Of a DNA stretch of 64,000 nt, positions 1-12,800 are shown piece by piece. The translations under genes were made by a program, and so were the position numbers. Source of the stretch: Bretschneidera sinensis (Eukaryota > Streptophyta > Magnoliopsida > Brassicales > Akaniaceae); assembly GCA_023935145.1 (NCBI GenBank), contig CM043698.1:62063501-62127500 (forward strand), written 5' to 3'. The notes beneath the pieces are model-generated. The model had not been told where the DNA came from. It searched no databases and saw only the letters and a program-made list of their open reading frames with translations. Each line of letters opens with the position of its first letter. The stretch's first letter is position 1.

Positions 1-1060
1 TTCCAAGTCTTTGACACGTCAGAACTTGCTTTAAGTAATCCAATTTGTGTAATGGCACACGTCATAATGATGACATGGCATACTAGACCATCTGCTTGTT
101 TGACACGTAAAGTCTCTTACTATGTACTTAGAATTTTTTGCTGTGAGTAAATAAAATTTCGTAGAAGCACTGACGCAAGAATACTGATCCACTTTTATCC
201 TTAACAACGGTAGAGAACTCACGGATTTTGACATACTATATTCATAATCGTTTAATAAATTTATTTTTATTTGTTTTTTTTAGATTTTCTACTATTCGTT
301 ATTATCTGTATATGTCATGTTACATTAATACAAATTTGATTCGAAACGTATATTTTACTCAATTTTGATTTAACAATTATTTATTTTCTGTTTCAAAAAA
401 AAAGTTAGTGATAATTGAAATTTGCCACCAACTAGATTTTGATAATGGATTTTTATAATATCATATTTTTTAAAAAAGATTATGATAAAAATATATTTAT
501 ACATAAAAAAATATATATATACATATAATCGAGTTTAGTGGGTACCCGAGAGGTATCAATATTTTCAACTATGTTTTTTGTGCAAGCTTAGAGGCGGAGC
601 GTAAACAAAACATCATGAGATACAAATTTTTAAATGTTTCTTTCGTTGAGTGTAAATTGTTTCCTTCAAGAGAGACGCTCATGTATGAGGCATACGTTTT
701 TTAAACTCCATTGAATTTTTTTAAAAACCTTAAAATTTAAAAAAATGAAGTTTTCGTTTTATATCTTGTCCGAACATGTTCATTACCACTCAAGCTTTTC
801 ATATTTACTGCATAAACTTCATAGCAAATGAGATTATAAAAAAAAAAAAAAATTGATTACAAAAATTGACCAATGAACTACTTTTTAACTAGACAAGATA
901 AAAGAATGTGAAACCATGAAGCATATTTGCACCACGCCGCCAACCCCGTGTACTTTTAATCTCTGCTATATTGACGTACATTACACACGAAGCTATCTTT
1001 GACTCTCTCGTTAGAAACCAAAATACCCAACCAGTAAGTACCACGTAAGCTACGGGCTGA
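1..1060. other. AT-rich intergenic DNA, no gene seen
   Basis: Contains poly-A and poly-T runs and short AT stretches. The only open frame is short, on the minus strand, and resembles nothing I know. Confidence 0.6.
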
Positions 1061-1067
1061 CTTCAGG

Positions 1068-1439
1068 CCACGTGGGGCTAGCTCATTGGGAGTGAAAATC
1101 TTTATGTAACCCACAATATTACTTTTACCCCATTTTCCTCTTCTCTACTCAAACTCACTCGGGTCATGAGTCGTGATGATTCATGACTACTCTATTCTCA
1201 TGCATTGGCTAAGCCACCAGGTCATGCTGACGTGTACTAAGGCGGTTTATTCACACTTGCAAAGTAAAATATATATTTTTTTAACAAAAATATAAAATAA
1301 ATTCGAAAACACCCCACACGTTATATGCAATTCCCCAAAATCCCCGTCAGCTCTCTCTCTCTCTCTCGTTCTCCACAAGTAACAAAGGGCACAAACGTCA
1401 TTCCAGAAAGGTCAACCATAAAACCAACCTATAAATACC
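1068..1439 (+). promoter_or_regulatory. Promoter of the C2H2 zinc-finger gene
   Basis: A perfect G-box/ABRE core (CCACGTGG) lies at about 1069-1076. A CT microsatellite lies at 1351-1367. A W-box core (TTGAC, read on the minus strand) lies in GGTCAAC near 1411. A TATA box (TATAAATACC) lies at 1430-1439, about 105 bp before the ATG, which leaves room for a 5' UTR of roughly 75-80 bases. G-box and W-box elements would suit a stress-responsive ZAT gene, but that regulation is inferred. Confidence 0.6.
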
Positions 1440-1544
1440 AAACCCCATAAGCTCACCTAAGTTTCATTTACTTCTTTTCATTTTTCCAAATCAACAGACA
1501 AAACCCCTATCTCATTTCACACTTCTACCCAAAAGAAAAAAAAA

Positions 1545-2108
1545 ATGAAGAGAAGTTTACAAGGTTCAGGAGAGCTTGATAGTGTAACCATTGCAAACTG
1601 CTTGATGTTGCTCTCTAAAGGAGGAAGCTTTGACACCACCGTGGGTAATAATAACCCTAGTCGAGTTTTCGAGTGCAAAACATGTAACAGACAATTCCCA
1701 TCGTTTCAAGCGTTAGGTGGTCACAGAGCCAGTCACAAGAGGCCTAGACTGATGGGAGGAGAAGGGGAAAAGCTCACAGACAAGGAGTACCCATCGCTTG
1801 TTAAGCCAAAGATGCACGAGTGCTCGATTTGTGGACTAGAGTTTGCGGTAGGGCAAGCATTAGGAGGACACATGAGGAGGCATAGAGCTGGTGCGTTGAG
1901 TGATCAAAACCAATTACAATTAGCTTCTCCTCCTAATTTGAGTAGCACTGTTGTTGTTAAGAATACTAACAATACACAAGTGCCTGTTGTTAAGAAGTCT
2001 AATAGTAGGAGGGTTTTTTGCTTGGATTTGAACTTGACTCCTATGGAGAATGATTTGGAGTTGTTTAAGCTTCAAAAGGCAGTTGCCATGGTTGATTGTT
2101 TCTTGTAA
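1545..2108 (+). CDS. ZAT11/ZAT12-like C2H2 zinc-finger transcriptional repressor
   Basis: Intronless 187-residue protein. Two plant C2H2 fingers are visible, each with the QALGGH signature: C44/C47/H60/H64 and C93/C96/H109/H113, separated by a linker of about 28 residues. An EAR repression motif (LDLNL, residues 160-164, followed by TP) lies near the C-terminus. A leucine-rich block near the N-terminus (ANCLMLL, residues 17-23) matches the conserved block of ZAT11/ZAT12 proteins. In that family QALGGH fingers bind DNA and the EAR motif recruits TOPLESS-type corepressors in the nucleus; members respond to abiotic and oxidative stress. Size and single exon are normal for the family. The ATG follows an A-rich leader and has no competing upstream in-frame start. 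Exact orthology to a named Arabidopsis ZAT cannot be fixed from this window. Confidence 0.93.
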   Translation: MKRSLQGSGELDSVTIANCLMLLSKGGSFDTTVGNNNPSRVFECKTCNRQFPSFQALGGHRASHKRPRLMGGEGEKLTDKEYPSLVKPKMHECSICGLEFAVGQALGGHMRRHRAGALSDQNQLQLASPPNLSSTVVVKNTNNTQVPVVKKSNSRRVFCLDLNLTPMENDLELFKLQKAVAMVDCFL

Positions 2109-3642
2109 ACTTTTTTTTCTTATGGATGTGGGTTTTCTTTCTTCTTCTTCTTCTTTTCTTTTTCTTCTTTTGGGTTATTTGTATTGATATTTGTTTAACT
2201 AGAATTTGTTAACATATAGAGGTATACGATAAGAACATGATGATATTTTGTTTAATTAGTTGGTTTATAGTTGATCATAATATTATTATGTGCAATTGAT
2301 TTGTAGAAACGAGTAATTAAATAATGTTAATTACATTAACATAAGGTTGATATGATGTCACATGATTACATTTTAAGTGATCATCATTAATTATTTTTAT
2401 TTAAACAAAAGCTTGGATCTCTTTGGTAATGCTTGGCTAGCAATTTAAGCAAAAGGAAGTGATACAATTATTTTTTAATTGCCTCGAAGTGGTTTAAGTA
2501 AAATGATTTTAAGCATTTGATAAACATCTCCAAATAATTACAAGAACTTAATTTCCAAGGCTGGTGCTTCTTGTTTTTGGTGTAATAGTGAGAGATAATA
2601 AAATCTATGCTCCAAATATAGGATTCGAAACCCCTTACCTTTTCCTTCCTACTCAAAAGAAAAAGAAAAAATACAAGACTGACAAATGTGTGATCTATCC
2701 CTCACACAATGTACATGATTCAACGAGTTTTGGTTTTATACGCTATGAGTTGTTTGGTACCAAGTTTGCTTAAATCTGTGCAAGCTTTAAGCTTGTTTAA
2801 ATTTGATATCAAACAACGCTTATATCAACCTCATTAGCTTTCAGTTATTATCAAACTAATTAAATGAGAAAAAGACTAGGCTTTACCTTTTAAACACACA
2901 AAAAAAACTTTCAATATTTCATGAACTTGGGTTATATTTTTATGCTATTATTCAACAGAAATCTCAGCTTTTTTACCATCCATTAATACACTAGCGAGAA
3001 ATTCTTATATAGACACTATTTGTCAATTTCATATTATGAAATTAATTAATGCTTTACCATAAATACTTTTCAGCAACGACATAGTACATTTTCCGTAACT
3101 TTCCATTTCATTACGATTAATGATTTCTGAATGGAAGACAATTTTAAATATTGACTAATTGTGACCAATATTGTTAAATTCTTTCAAAAGGGACCCTAGA
3201 TCAAATCAAAGTAACCATACATCCCTGCAATAATTATGGCCATAAACTTAGGTGGAAGAAGAAAAATGGTCTCAAAATTCAAAATAGTCGGTTCTATAAT
3301 TGAAGTAACTTGGAAAGTAGGTTTAATTTTCGAAGATGCTTCCAAGTAACATGTAAAAGGCTAAACGTCCAGTTCAGACTAACCAAATCAGCCATAAATG
3401 AAAGAAATGTGGAAAATTTAGGTTTCAATAAAAGAAACGAAGAAAGTGCCCTCAGATTGCATGTTGAAACCATGGATAGAGATAAAAGTGACATATACGT
3501 GTGCTAGATAAGTCACTCTCTATGACAAATTAAGCATTAATAACTTTCAAATTAAGTTATTCATATTCCCTATTGAATAAATAGACTTATAAACTCATAG
3601 TGAAACCAAATAGACTAGTTGTCCGACTTCATATTTTAGGCA
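2109..3642. other. 3' flank of the zinc-finger gene and intergenic DNA
   Basis: A short TTC/TTTTC-rich pyrimidine run at 2138-2172 follows the stop codon and probably lies in the 3' UTR. The rest is AT-rich and carries only short overlapping frames on both strands, none with recognisable domains. Confidence 0.5.
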
Positions 3643-3710
3643 AAGCTCTCTCTTTTACATAGTGCAAAGTGCATATAAGCTCTCTCTTTTACGTAGTGCA
3701 AAGTGCATAC
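3643..3710. repeat. 34-bp tandem duplication
   Basis: Two nearly identical 34-bp units (3643-3676 and 3677-3710) beginning AAGCTCTCTCTTTTAC differ at one base, directly before the MITE. Confidence 0.8.
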
Positions 3711-3714
3711 TCGT

Positions 3715-4133
3715 ATTGTTTGGGTATTTACTTAAATGTAATTTAAATCATTAAAATTTAAAGTTTTTAAAGTTAAAACCTCTAAAGCCTGGTTTCGATA
3801 CCATATAAGAAAGCTTAAATCAACCCAACTTTAATCAATCACTTATTTTGTCATTTACTGCCATATGAAAAATTATTTATTTACCCCTTAGCTTTTTCAG
3901 ATAATATATTACAAAACTTTTATCACCTCATACAAGTAACTATGATATTTTTTATCATTTGATAACCAAAAACCTTATTTAAACACATTATCCAAACAAA
4001 CAAATCCACTTAAATCTTCGATTCACGTTAAGTAAATTTGCTTTAATCTCTATTTAATTCCAATCCCAACCACATCTAAATTTTTAATTTTTTATAATTT
4101 AAATTACATTTAAAGAACTCCCAAACAAAGCCT
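3715..4133. mobile_element. MITE with inverted termini, about 420 bp
   Basis: The left end (TTGTTTGGG, then AAATGTAATTTAAAT near 3736-3750) is repeated inverted at 4093-4132, ending in CCAAACAAAGCC. The GGCTTTGTTTGG type of end resembles hAT-like MITEs. The interior is AT-rich and non-coding. Exact ends and target duplication are not clear. Confidence 0.55.
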
Positions 4134-4850
4134 TCAAATTATCCACCACCACAAAAACGTTAGGCCTACTAACTTTCTAATCTTTGAATTGAATATTAGG
4201 CCCACCCGACAAAAGTTTTGCAATAAATTGTGTAGTATATGTATACTTGCTTGTAATAGGCCTATACCCGGAGCAAGAAGTCCAATACTAGACCCATGAG
4301 CCATGACATAGCACGTTCAACTCATTATTTTGACTTTTCATACGTGAAGTAGTGCTATTAATTAATAACCCGTTAAGGAAGATATCAACTTACAGTTTTA
4401 ATCAATACCAAAATTAAAGCAATCAAGTGTTTAAACGATGTCCTTTCAAAAAATATATGAAGGGAATTTTATGCTCAAAGGGTTGAGGACGAATATTTTT
4501 AAAAATCCATGTAAAAAAGTGGATCTTGATTTTAAAGGGCGAAATTCTATACAATATCATCGGAGAGTAGAAGCATTTGCCTTCAGGAAAGCCAAAAATT
4601 GGAAAGTTTTCATTTAAGTTTATTTTTTAGATTACTTGTAATGCCATTGGATTTGGTTGGTAAAATTGAGCCTTTTGCACTTATCTTGTTTTAAGGCTTA
4701 GTAGGTTATCCTAGCATTGAGCGGTAAGCTTAGGCCACCATCCTGTTAATGGGGATTGTTGGATCAAGTTATTAAGATGTGCAAGTAGTTAAGATATTTT
4801 TTTTATTATGTTTTATTCCTATAATTATAATGTTAAAAGGTTATTATTTG
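4134..4850. other. Intergenic DNA before the hAT relic
   Basis: No coding region or clear repeat is visible. It may hold the 5' end of the hAT element, whose termini I could not place. Confidence 0.4.
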
Positions 4851-4854
4851 ATTA

Positions 4855-7717
4855 TATGTAGATGCTAAAGTATCGCAAATTTGGTGATCCTACATTGGGA
4901 AGGCTATAAAAAAAAATTAGGATAGAGAATAAAAGAAAGGAGGGCATAGATAAATTCATCGCCAAATGTGATTTTTGTGGAAATGAGTTGGATATAAGTC
5001 CCCGCACTAGCTCATACAAATTGGTCTCCCATGCAAACTATTGCTCACTACGTAACCGATCTAAGCTGCATGAATTTTATGTTGCAGTGATCCCACAAAA
5101 TCAACATAATGATCCTCCTTTGAATGAAGCCAATCCACCTACATAGAATCAACATAATAATCCTCCTTTAAATGAATTCAATCTGCTCCCATAAAAAAAA
5201 GCTCCAAAAATGATAAAAAATCTCTGAGTGACGTGTGACTCTTAGGAGATAAGTAAGAGATTTATATTCTTTGTTTTTGTTTCTTTAAATTTGTTTTTTG
5301 AACAATTGACTCACTTTGTTTTAATTTTAATTTGATATAATGTATGACTGGATTTTTAATTTAATTTGTATTTTGTGATCTTATTATTTTCTCCTAATTG
5401 GCTATATGCCTTTATGTGTTTGCTTGGCTAATGGTTTTTATTTTATTATAATATTAAATTATTTTGTTTTCCAGCTTTGTAAATGAAGCCAAGTATCTCC
5501 AGTAGATGTTGATGATGTTACATCACCAATTAATGGTGATTCACCATCACTATTTGACTCTCCTGCTTCTAATACAAATGAATCCCCAAAACGGTGCATA
5601 AAAGGCGAATCTCTGTTGTTTGGAACCACTTAAAAAATGTGAAAATAAATGGGGTTGATAAGGCGGTGTGTAATTATTGTAGTAAAAAGTTTGTAAGTGG
5701 TAGTAATAGTGGGACTGCTCACTTGCATGATCACTTTAAGATTTTTCCATTGCGAAGCCAGAGGGACATAAGGTAACAATTTTTGGTAAGTGAGTAAAAA
5801 AAGGTAGATGGAGGAATGTGTCTCAATAATTATTACTTTGATTAGGAGAGTTCAAGAAAAGATCTCACCTATATGATTATTTTACATGAATATCCTTTGT
5901 TTATGATTGACCATTACGGATTCCGAAAGTTTTCATCTTGCTTTCGACCTATTTTTAAGATTTCTACTCGAAACACAGTCAAGGGTGACAATGAAATTCT
6001 ATGATTGTGAAAAATTGAAAACCTTGGCATTGTTGCGGAGAACCTAGAGTAGGATTGCTTTGACTACGAATATGTGGACATCTAGTAATCAAGAGAAATG
6101 ATACGTGGTTGTCACGACACATTTTGTTGACGAAAATTGAGAGTTACAAAGTCGAATTATGAGGTATTATTACTTACTTTGACCATTGATTATGTTGTCT
6201 TGTTTTACTTTATTGCTTGATTTACTTTATATCATATAGAGATTTAGATTCTCTAATGTTGTTTGTTTAAATTTTATTTTAACTTCTAAGATGTTTTAGG
6301 GTTAAAATCTGGTTGCTTGATATTAACTTTTAAGATAGTCTTTTAAGTATAATTTTCAAATTTTTACTGTTTGTGTATTATTTTTGCTTGATTTATTTCA
6401 TGCATATTTGTTTAGTAAATTAATTTCTAAACTTGTCCATGATTACATGATTTAGGTTCATTTATGTTTCATGTCCACATACCTCAGCAGTTTTTGCCAA
6501 TGTTTTATTCAAATTTATGTTGGATTAGATATTGACAGAAAGTTGTCTACAATTACAGTAGGTAATTGTTTCATAAATGATGCCATAATTAGACTTTTAC
6601 TAGAGAAGGTTTCCATTAGCTCACTTATGTTGAAAGGGTTTTTGTTTCACATGAGTTGTGCTCACATACTTAATTTAATTGTCCAAGATATTTAATTGTC
6701 CAAGATGGTCAAGTTGTTATTGAAGCTGGCGTAGAAAAATTTTGTGATAGAATTGCATTTTGGACAACATCTCCTAAAAGGGAGCAAAAGTTTGAATAAG
6801 CAAAACAAAAATTATGCATTGAATATACCAAAAAATTGATACTTGATTATAAGACCCGGTAGAATTCAACTTATTTGATGCTTAGTGTTGCTTTAGTTTA
6901 CAATGATGTGTTTTTTTTTTTATCTTAAACATCGTGAGGCCTAATATAAATGTTTACCAATTGAGTAAGAATGGGGTTTAGATAAAAAGGTTTGTGACAA
7001 GTTGAAATTGTTTTATTTTGTGACTGAAATGTTTTTTGGAATAAATACCCCATGACAAATATTTATTTTCAAAAAATTTGTGAAATTAGATATTCTTTGT
7101 CTCATGCTTACATGTTCTAGTGAGGTAATTAGGTCGATGGCATCAAATATGTTGGCTAAGTTTGAGAAGTACTAGTATGTTATTCATGGAATTATGAGGG
7201 GTTGCTACTGTTTTAGATCCAAAATATAAGATAAAAATATTGTTTTAAAAGAATTTATGGGTAACATGCTTACTTGGATGAAGTTTTGAGGGTTAAACAA
7301 TTTTGCTATGATTTAGTTGAAGAACATCAAATAAAATCCAAAAAAGGTAGTAAGGAACGTGAATCTTCATATTTTGTGTCCGATAGAACCATTAATGAAG
7401 ACTTTCTGGGAAATTTTGATGAAAAAGTTGCAACTGAGAATGAGAGTAGCATACATGTCAAAACTGAGTTAGACCAATACTTGGAGGAGAAAGTATTACC
7501 AAGGAGTGAAGATTTTGATATATCGGCTTGGTGGAAGACCAATGGACTCAAGTATCATACTTTGCAGATGATGGCTAAAGATATTTTAACTATTCCCATT
7601 TTTATTGTGGCTTCTGAATCTGCTTTTAGTACTGGTGGTAGGTCGATGAGTCCGCATCGTAGTAGGCTTTTACCCAATGGCTTGGAGGCGTTAATGTGTT
7701 CCCAAAGTTGGTTGTGA
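4855..7717 (+). pseudogene. Decayed hAT-family transposase
   Basis: Pieces of a hAT transposase lie in order on + but in several frames with many stops. A BED-like segment at about 4950-5040 has CDFCGNELD followed by H and C residues. A clearer BED finger at 5594-5776 has W, CNYC and a closing HLHDH. A core fragment near 6640-6690 reads FHMSCAHILNLIVQ, a well-known hAT block (normally FHMRCAAHILNLIV). The dimerisation domain lies at 7274-7717. Two adjacent BED-like segments and a short repeated NQHNxPPLNE stretch near 5095-5190 suggest local duplication. hAT transposases excise and reinsert DNA by a DDE-type reaction, but this copy cannot make a full protein. I did not find reliable short inverted ends or an 8-bp target duplication. 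Confidence 0.8.
7274..7717 (+). pseudogene. hAT C-terminal dimerisation domain (hATC) fragment
   Basis: The longest open piece of the hAT relic. Residues about 75-147 show the hATC signature: LDQYLEE, then FDISAWWKTN, LTIPIFIVASESAFSTGGR and a final SRLLP...EALMCSQSWL. This part normally mediates transposase dimerisation. The start has no known upstream homology in frame, so this is the tail of the broken gene and not an independent one. Confidence 0.88.
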
Positions 7718-8136
7718 AACAAAATAAAATGTAATAAAACTATTATTGTGGTGTAAATGATTTTTTTAAAATCATATATATCATTGAACATTGCTTTGTT
7801 TATTATGCATATTAGTTTTTTTTCTTTAACTAGGTGGTTCAGAGGAGAATAATGCTACTGATACACAATTGAGTATGATCCAAATTTTGATGAGGTATAT
7901 TATTTTGATATATTTTAAGATTATATGTTCTTTCTAGTATATATTTCTTAATTATTATAATTTTAGTTTATAAAAGATTAATGATTGACTTTTTTTGGTA
8001 GGAAAGTGTTTGATCTATGGAAGACATTTAATTATTCTACTTTATTGTAATGTTAAACTTATTTGGGATTTGATTTTAATTTGTTGACATGTACTTGGAT
8101 TTGTGAGTGTGTACTTTGTATTGAATATTTATTTTA

Positions 8137-8281
8137 GGCTAAATTCCATGCTAAACCTTGTGGTTTGGTCCAGTTTCATAACCAACCTTGAAGTTTATTT
8201 TGTTTTATAGTAAACCCTATGTTTGACACAGTTAGCATAGGGTTGAAGTCTGTTAAGTATGAAATGATCAAAATAACCCCA
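8137..8281 (+). repeat. Left terminal inverted repeat of the MULE
   Basis: About 145 bp, inverted relative to 15253-15396. Shared blocks include GGTTTGGTC(C/T)AGTTTCATA, TTTTGTTTTATAGTAAA and TAGCATAGGGTTGAAGTCTG. The inner end carries a single copy of the GGTTATTTTG unit that is repeated six times at the other end. Confidence 0.9.
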
Positions 8282-8413
8282 TATATATTAAACTAATTAG
8301 CATATCTTCTCCTATTTGTTCACTCAATTAAAACCCTAGGTTCTAAACTCTTCGAAATTTTCCTAACCAGTTGCCTATCAACCACGAATACAATAATCAA
8401 ACCTCACCATCTT

Positions 8414-8591
8414 GAAACCCACAACAATAGTGAAGAGAAAGCTTGGCCGGAGGTCAATGACAATAGAAAAACCCAGATCCATGTTTGAGATAAGAGGTTG
8501 ATGAAACCCACAGCAATAGTGAAGAGAAAGCTTGGCCGGAGGTCAACGACAATAGAAAAACCCAGATCCATGTTTGCAGTAAGAGGTTGAT
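8414..8591. repeat. 89-bp tandem duplication in the MULE 5' region
   Basis: Two copies (8414-8502 and 8503-8591), both starting GAAACCCACA and differing at a few bases. They lie in the non-coding leader between the left TIR and the transposase remains. Confidence 0.85.
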
Positions 8592-9805
8592 GAATGCAAT
8601 TCGAGCCTGAAAGTCACAAAACCCAGATTGTTGTTTACGTTAAGAGAAAATAAATCACTGACAACACTAGTCATCACCAACCAGAGCAAACGCCAACCGT
8701 CACCACTAGAGCGAACCTATGAAAGTCAGCTCTAGTCTCCCCATATTCCACCATCGATTGGAATCGCCGACACATCGTCATTGCGTTTGGTAAGATTTCT
8801 TCAATCTCTCTTTCTATTTTTTTTGTTTTGTCCCCTTGTTGTATGAATTTCTTCATTTGGTAACAGAGACACAAGGTGAATCATGATGAACTTTGAAAAA
8901 GAGGGAGCTGAGTTTGAATTGTTAGAAACTTTGCTATCGTGCTAATGTTGCACATTGATTTGATGCCATCATTTTCTTGACTTAGTCAAAAGAAAATTAT
9001 AGTAGAATAAAAGAAAAAAGAAGCAACTTCTTTTTTTAAAATAGGCAGTGATTTTTAGTTTATTCAACATTGAATCTTATAGCTTTGTTTTTTTTTTTTC
9101 CTCTTTGATTTAGGATTTCAATCTTTTTATACTGCTTTCTCACCTTTTTCATTTAGAGGTATGAATTTCTTTATATTTATGCTCACCCAATTTTTTTTCG
9201 TCTTTATTTTTTGGGTTTGGTATTACTTCTTTATTTTCTTCACGTGTTTAGTTTTACAGTTGCTCTTTTCATGTAAATGGGTGTTGTGACCGCTAGGCAA
9301 CACCAAAACCCATTAAATCCCTAGCAAGTAAGTGAAGAATAAGGATTTCTAAAAAAATTCTAACAATTTCTACCAAAAACCTAACAATTTTATATGGGTT
9401 TATAAAATTTGTTGTCATTTTGGTATATAATTGTTGCTTATTGTGTGATCTTTGACATGCAAGAAGAACACACCATCTTCGATTTGGTTGTTCATTACTT
9501 GAGACGTCGATTGTGATCAGTAAGTACTGCTTTCAAGATTTACACACTAATTGGAAATAGAAGTCAATTATTTCTATGTGTTTGGAAAATGGAAATTCAC
9601 AGTTAAGTATTTTGCCTTGGTAATTGATGTCTATTTATTTCTTTATTTTGGTAGATGGCAAAATTAAATCACCTTTTGATGTTGTTTTATGGGGGTTGTT
9701 TTATAGGATTCCTAACTTAGTGTATCAAGGGAGATATGTGGAGATAATACATGATCTAAACCCTTATATATTAGACTAATTACTTTCCATAACACCCTTA
9801 TAATT

Positions 9806-12800
9806 TTGGGAAAATACACTTCACCTTTTCACATATATTATTGCAAACCTGGTTATATTTTTGATGATGACTTTGCAGAACTTTTGGATGGTAATGTGTT
9901 AAATGAAATGGTTAAAGAACATGTTAGTTATATCTCCATAAAACTATTTTGGTCTGTAGAAGCAGTAAGTTTTAATATTACTGATCAAAGTAGTTGTGAG
10001 ATGGTCGATAAAGGAATCATGGATGTTGTAGATTATGATAGTGATGATGATGATATCTTGTTAATTCATGAGGGGATAAATAATGGTGGGACATCTGATG
10101 AGGAGATGGGAAATGAGAGGATAAACTTGACAAATTAAGATTTTAGGGAGTTTAGAGAGCACATTAATGATGACTTGCATAGCATAGAATGGTCAGATAA
10201 TGATAATGCCAATAGGTCTACATGCCTCGAGTTTAATACAAAAACTGATATGGAGAACCCATATTTGTCTTTGTATATGAAGTTCCCATATGTGCCTACT
10301 TTTAAGAATGCTTTAAGAGAATGGTCTATGAGGTAAGGGTTTGACTATAGGTACCAACATAGTGAGAATTATAGGGCTACAACCATTTGTAAGACACAAC
10401 CAGAGTCATGTGACTTTAGGATTCATGCTTCTAGGGTGGGACCTCATAACCTCACCATCCCACCTCATAACCTCACCATTCAGATAAAGACTTTTGCACC
10501 ACATCATACATGCCCTAGGGGTGGTTTTGAAAAAAAGTTGCTTGATTATAATTACTTGGTAGACAAATACTCTGGATTTTAGAATGTATTGATTTCGATG
10601 CGATTCAAATGAAGAAGAGGGTAAGCATGGAATTAGCATGTGATGTGCACAAATGAAAGATATACAGAGCTAGAAGAATAGCAAGTATTAAAAGTGAAAG
10701 TGATGAAAAAGACCAGTATAAAAAGCTTTATGATTACTGTGAGATGATAAGATTGACTAATCCTGGTTCTACTTGTAGAGTGCAGGTTGAACTCAACTTG
10801 CAATTATAGTGAATGATTTACTCAAAGAAGTCCCTCATAAGTTTGAAAGATTGTACATGTACCTCCATGCATAGAAAGTGGGATTTTTGGCAGGCTGTAG
10901 ACCTTTGATTGGATGGGATGAGTGTCATTTAAAAGTACATTGTGGTGGATAATTACTTAGTGCTGTTAGAAGGGTAGGAACGATAATATGTTTATGATTG
11001 CTATAGCTGTTGTAGAACAGGAGACAAAGAATTCTTGGACATGGTTTCTGAAATTGTTGATGAAAGATCTTGGCAATGTCAGAGATAAAGGATGGGCATT
11101 CATTTCAGATCAATAGAAAGTACTTTGTAATTTAATTCCATTTAACTTGGTTTAAGTTTAGAAGTTCATAGATTTTTAATGTTTATGCTTTATAGCTTTA
11201 GTTGTTTCTTATTTTCTTCCAAGGGTTTGGTTCAAACTTTTGCCACATTGATGCCACAAGCAGAACATAGATTCTGCATAAAACGTTTGCATGCAAACTT
11301 CAAACTGGCAGGGTTTAAAGGAAAAGAACTAAAATATGCTCTTTGGAATGCATCATCTGTGGGTACAAGATGAAAGGATGACCTCTTGGTGAATAATATA
11401 TGTGAATCGTGGAATGAAGTAATATTAGAGTCAGAGACAAACCAATCCTATCAATGCTAGAGTAGTTAAGGAAGAGTTTGATGAAGAGATTTTATGTGAA
11501 GAGACAGTTGATGGTGAAATATGAAAGACCAATATGTCTAGAGATTCAAGTAAAGTTGGAAAAGATTAAGGAATAGAGAAAAAATTGTTATCCCTCGGCC
11601 TCTACTAACAAGAAGCATGAAGTTGAATGTGGAAGTAAAACACATATGGTGAACCTTATTAGAAGAACTTGTACATGCATATTGTAGGATTTATCTGGGA
11701 TTCCTTGCAAACATGTTGTGTCTGTTATTTATTTTAATAGACAGAAACCAAAAAATTGTGTACATCAATACTATTGAAAAGAGGCATATATGAGGACATA
11801 TGAACTCGCTATCAACCCAATGTCTGGAAGGCATGAGTGGGTTGAGACCAACTTTTAAGACACTAAGCCTCCTATTATTAGAAAACCTCCTGGAAGACCA
11901 ACGAGAGTAAAAAACAAAAGGCTGCAAATGAGCCTACAGATTCATATAAGGTTACTATGGCTATGTAATACCCGTATTCGTAAAGTAAGGGTAAATAAGT
12001 AATTTAATAAATATGACATATAATTAAAATAAAACATATGTGAAAGGTTTATTATCATTTGAATAAAATAATTCTTAAAAAAAATAGATGCATGGTGGCA
12101 TAGTTACAAAGAAAATGGAAAACAAAAGAAAAAAAAAATCGTGAACAGTATAAAAGAAAAAGGAAAAAAAAGTTTTGTTTAAAAGAAAAAAAAATCGTGT
12201 TCCAAGTGTTGCAACTTTGGTTAACAATTGCTACATGTTATACCGCTGGCCATTTTGGCACAGTGGCAAAGCTGGCAAAGCGGTAGCTGCTGCTTTAAAT
12301 GTTTATAAATTGAATTTTTATTATTCATTTCCAAATCTTGTTTGGTTTCTTCCTTTTACAATTCAAACTACTCTATTTCTCTAAACACTTGAGGACCGAA
12401 AGAAAGGTTGAAAGGGCAAAATTTTGAAGAGGTTTACGGGAGAATTTTATAGAGGACTACGAGAAGCTCTAAGAAAAACAAATGGTAATAATGTGATGTT
12501 TATTTTTTGAATTTTAGCATACATGAAATTTCCCGGAATTCAAAGTGAGAATTTTCAAAGGGTGTGAATTATGGAAGAATTGAAGAAAAAAAATCAGAAA
12601 TTTTAATGTAAATATTATATCAGGTGTTGACGGTCAGCAACCGAGAGAAATTTTTGAGAGGAGCAGGAAAAGCAAAGAGGTGATCCACGGGTAGCTCTAA
12701 GTGCTACGTGGTGAATTAGATTTACTTTAAGTAATCTAGATAATAAAAAAATGAAATATATAGTGATAATATTAAGCTAAATTATTAGCTTAGACTTTGA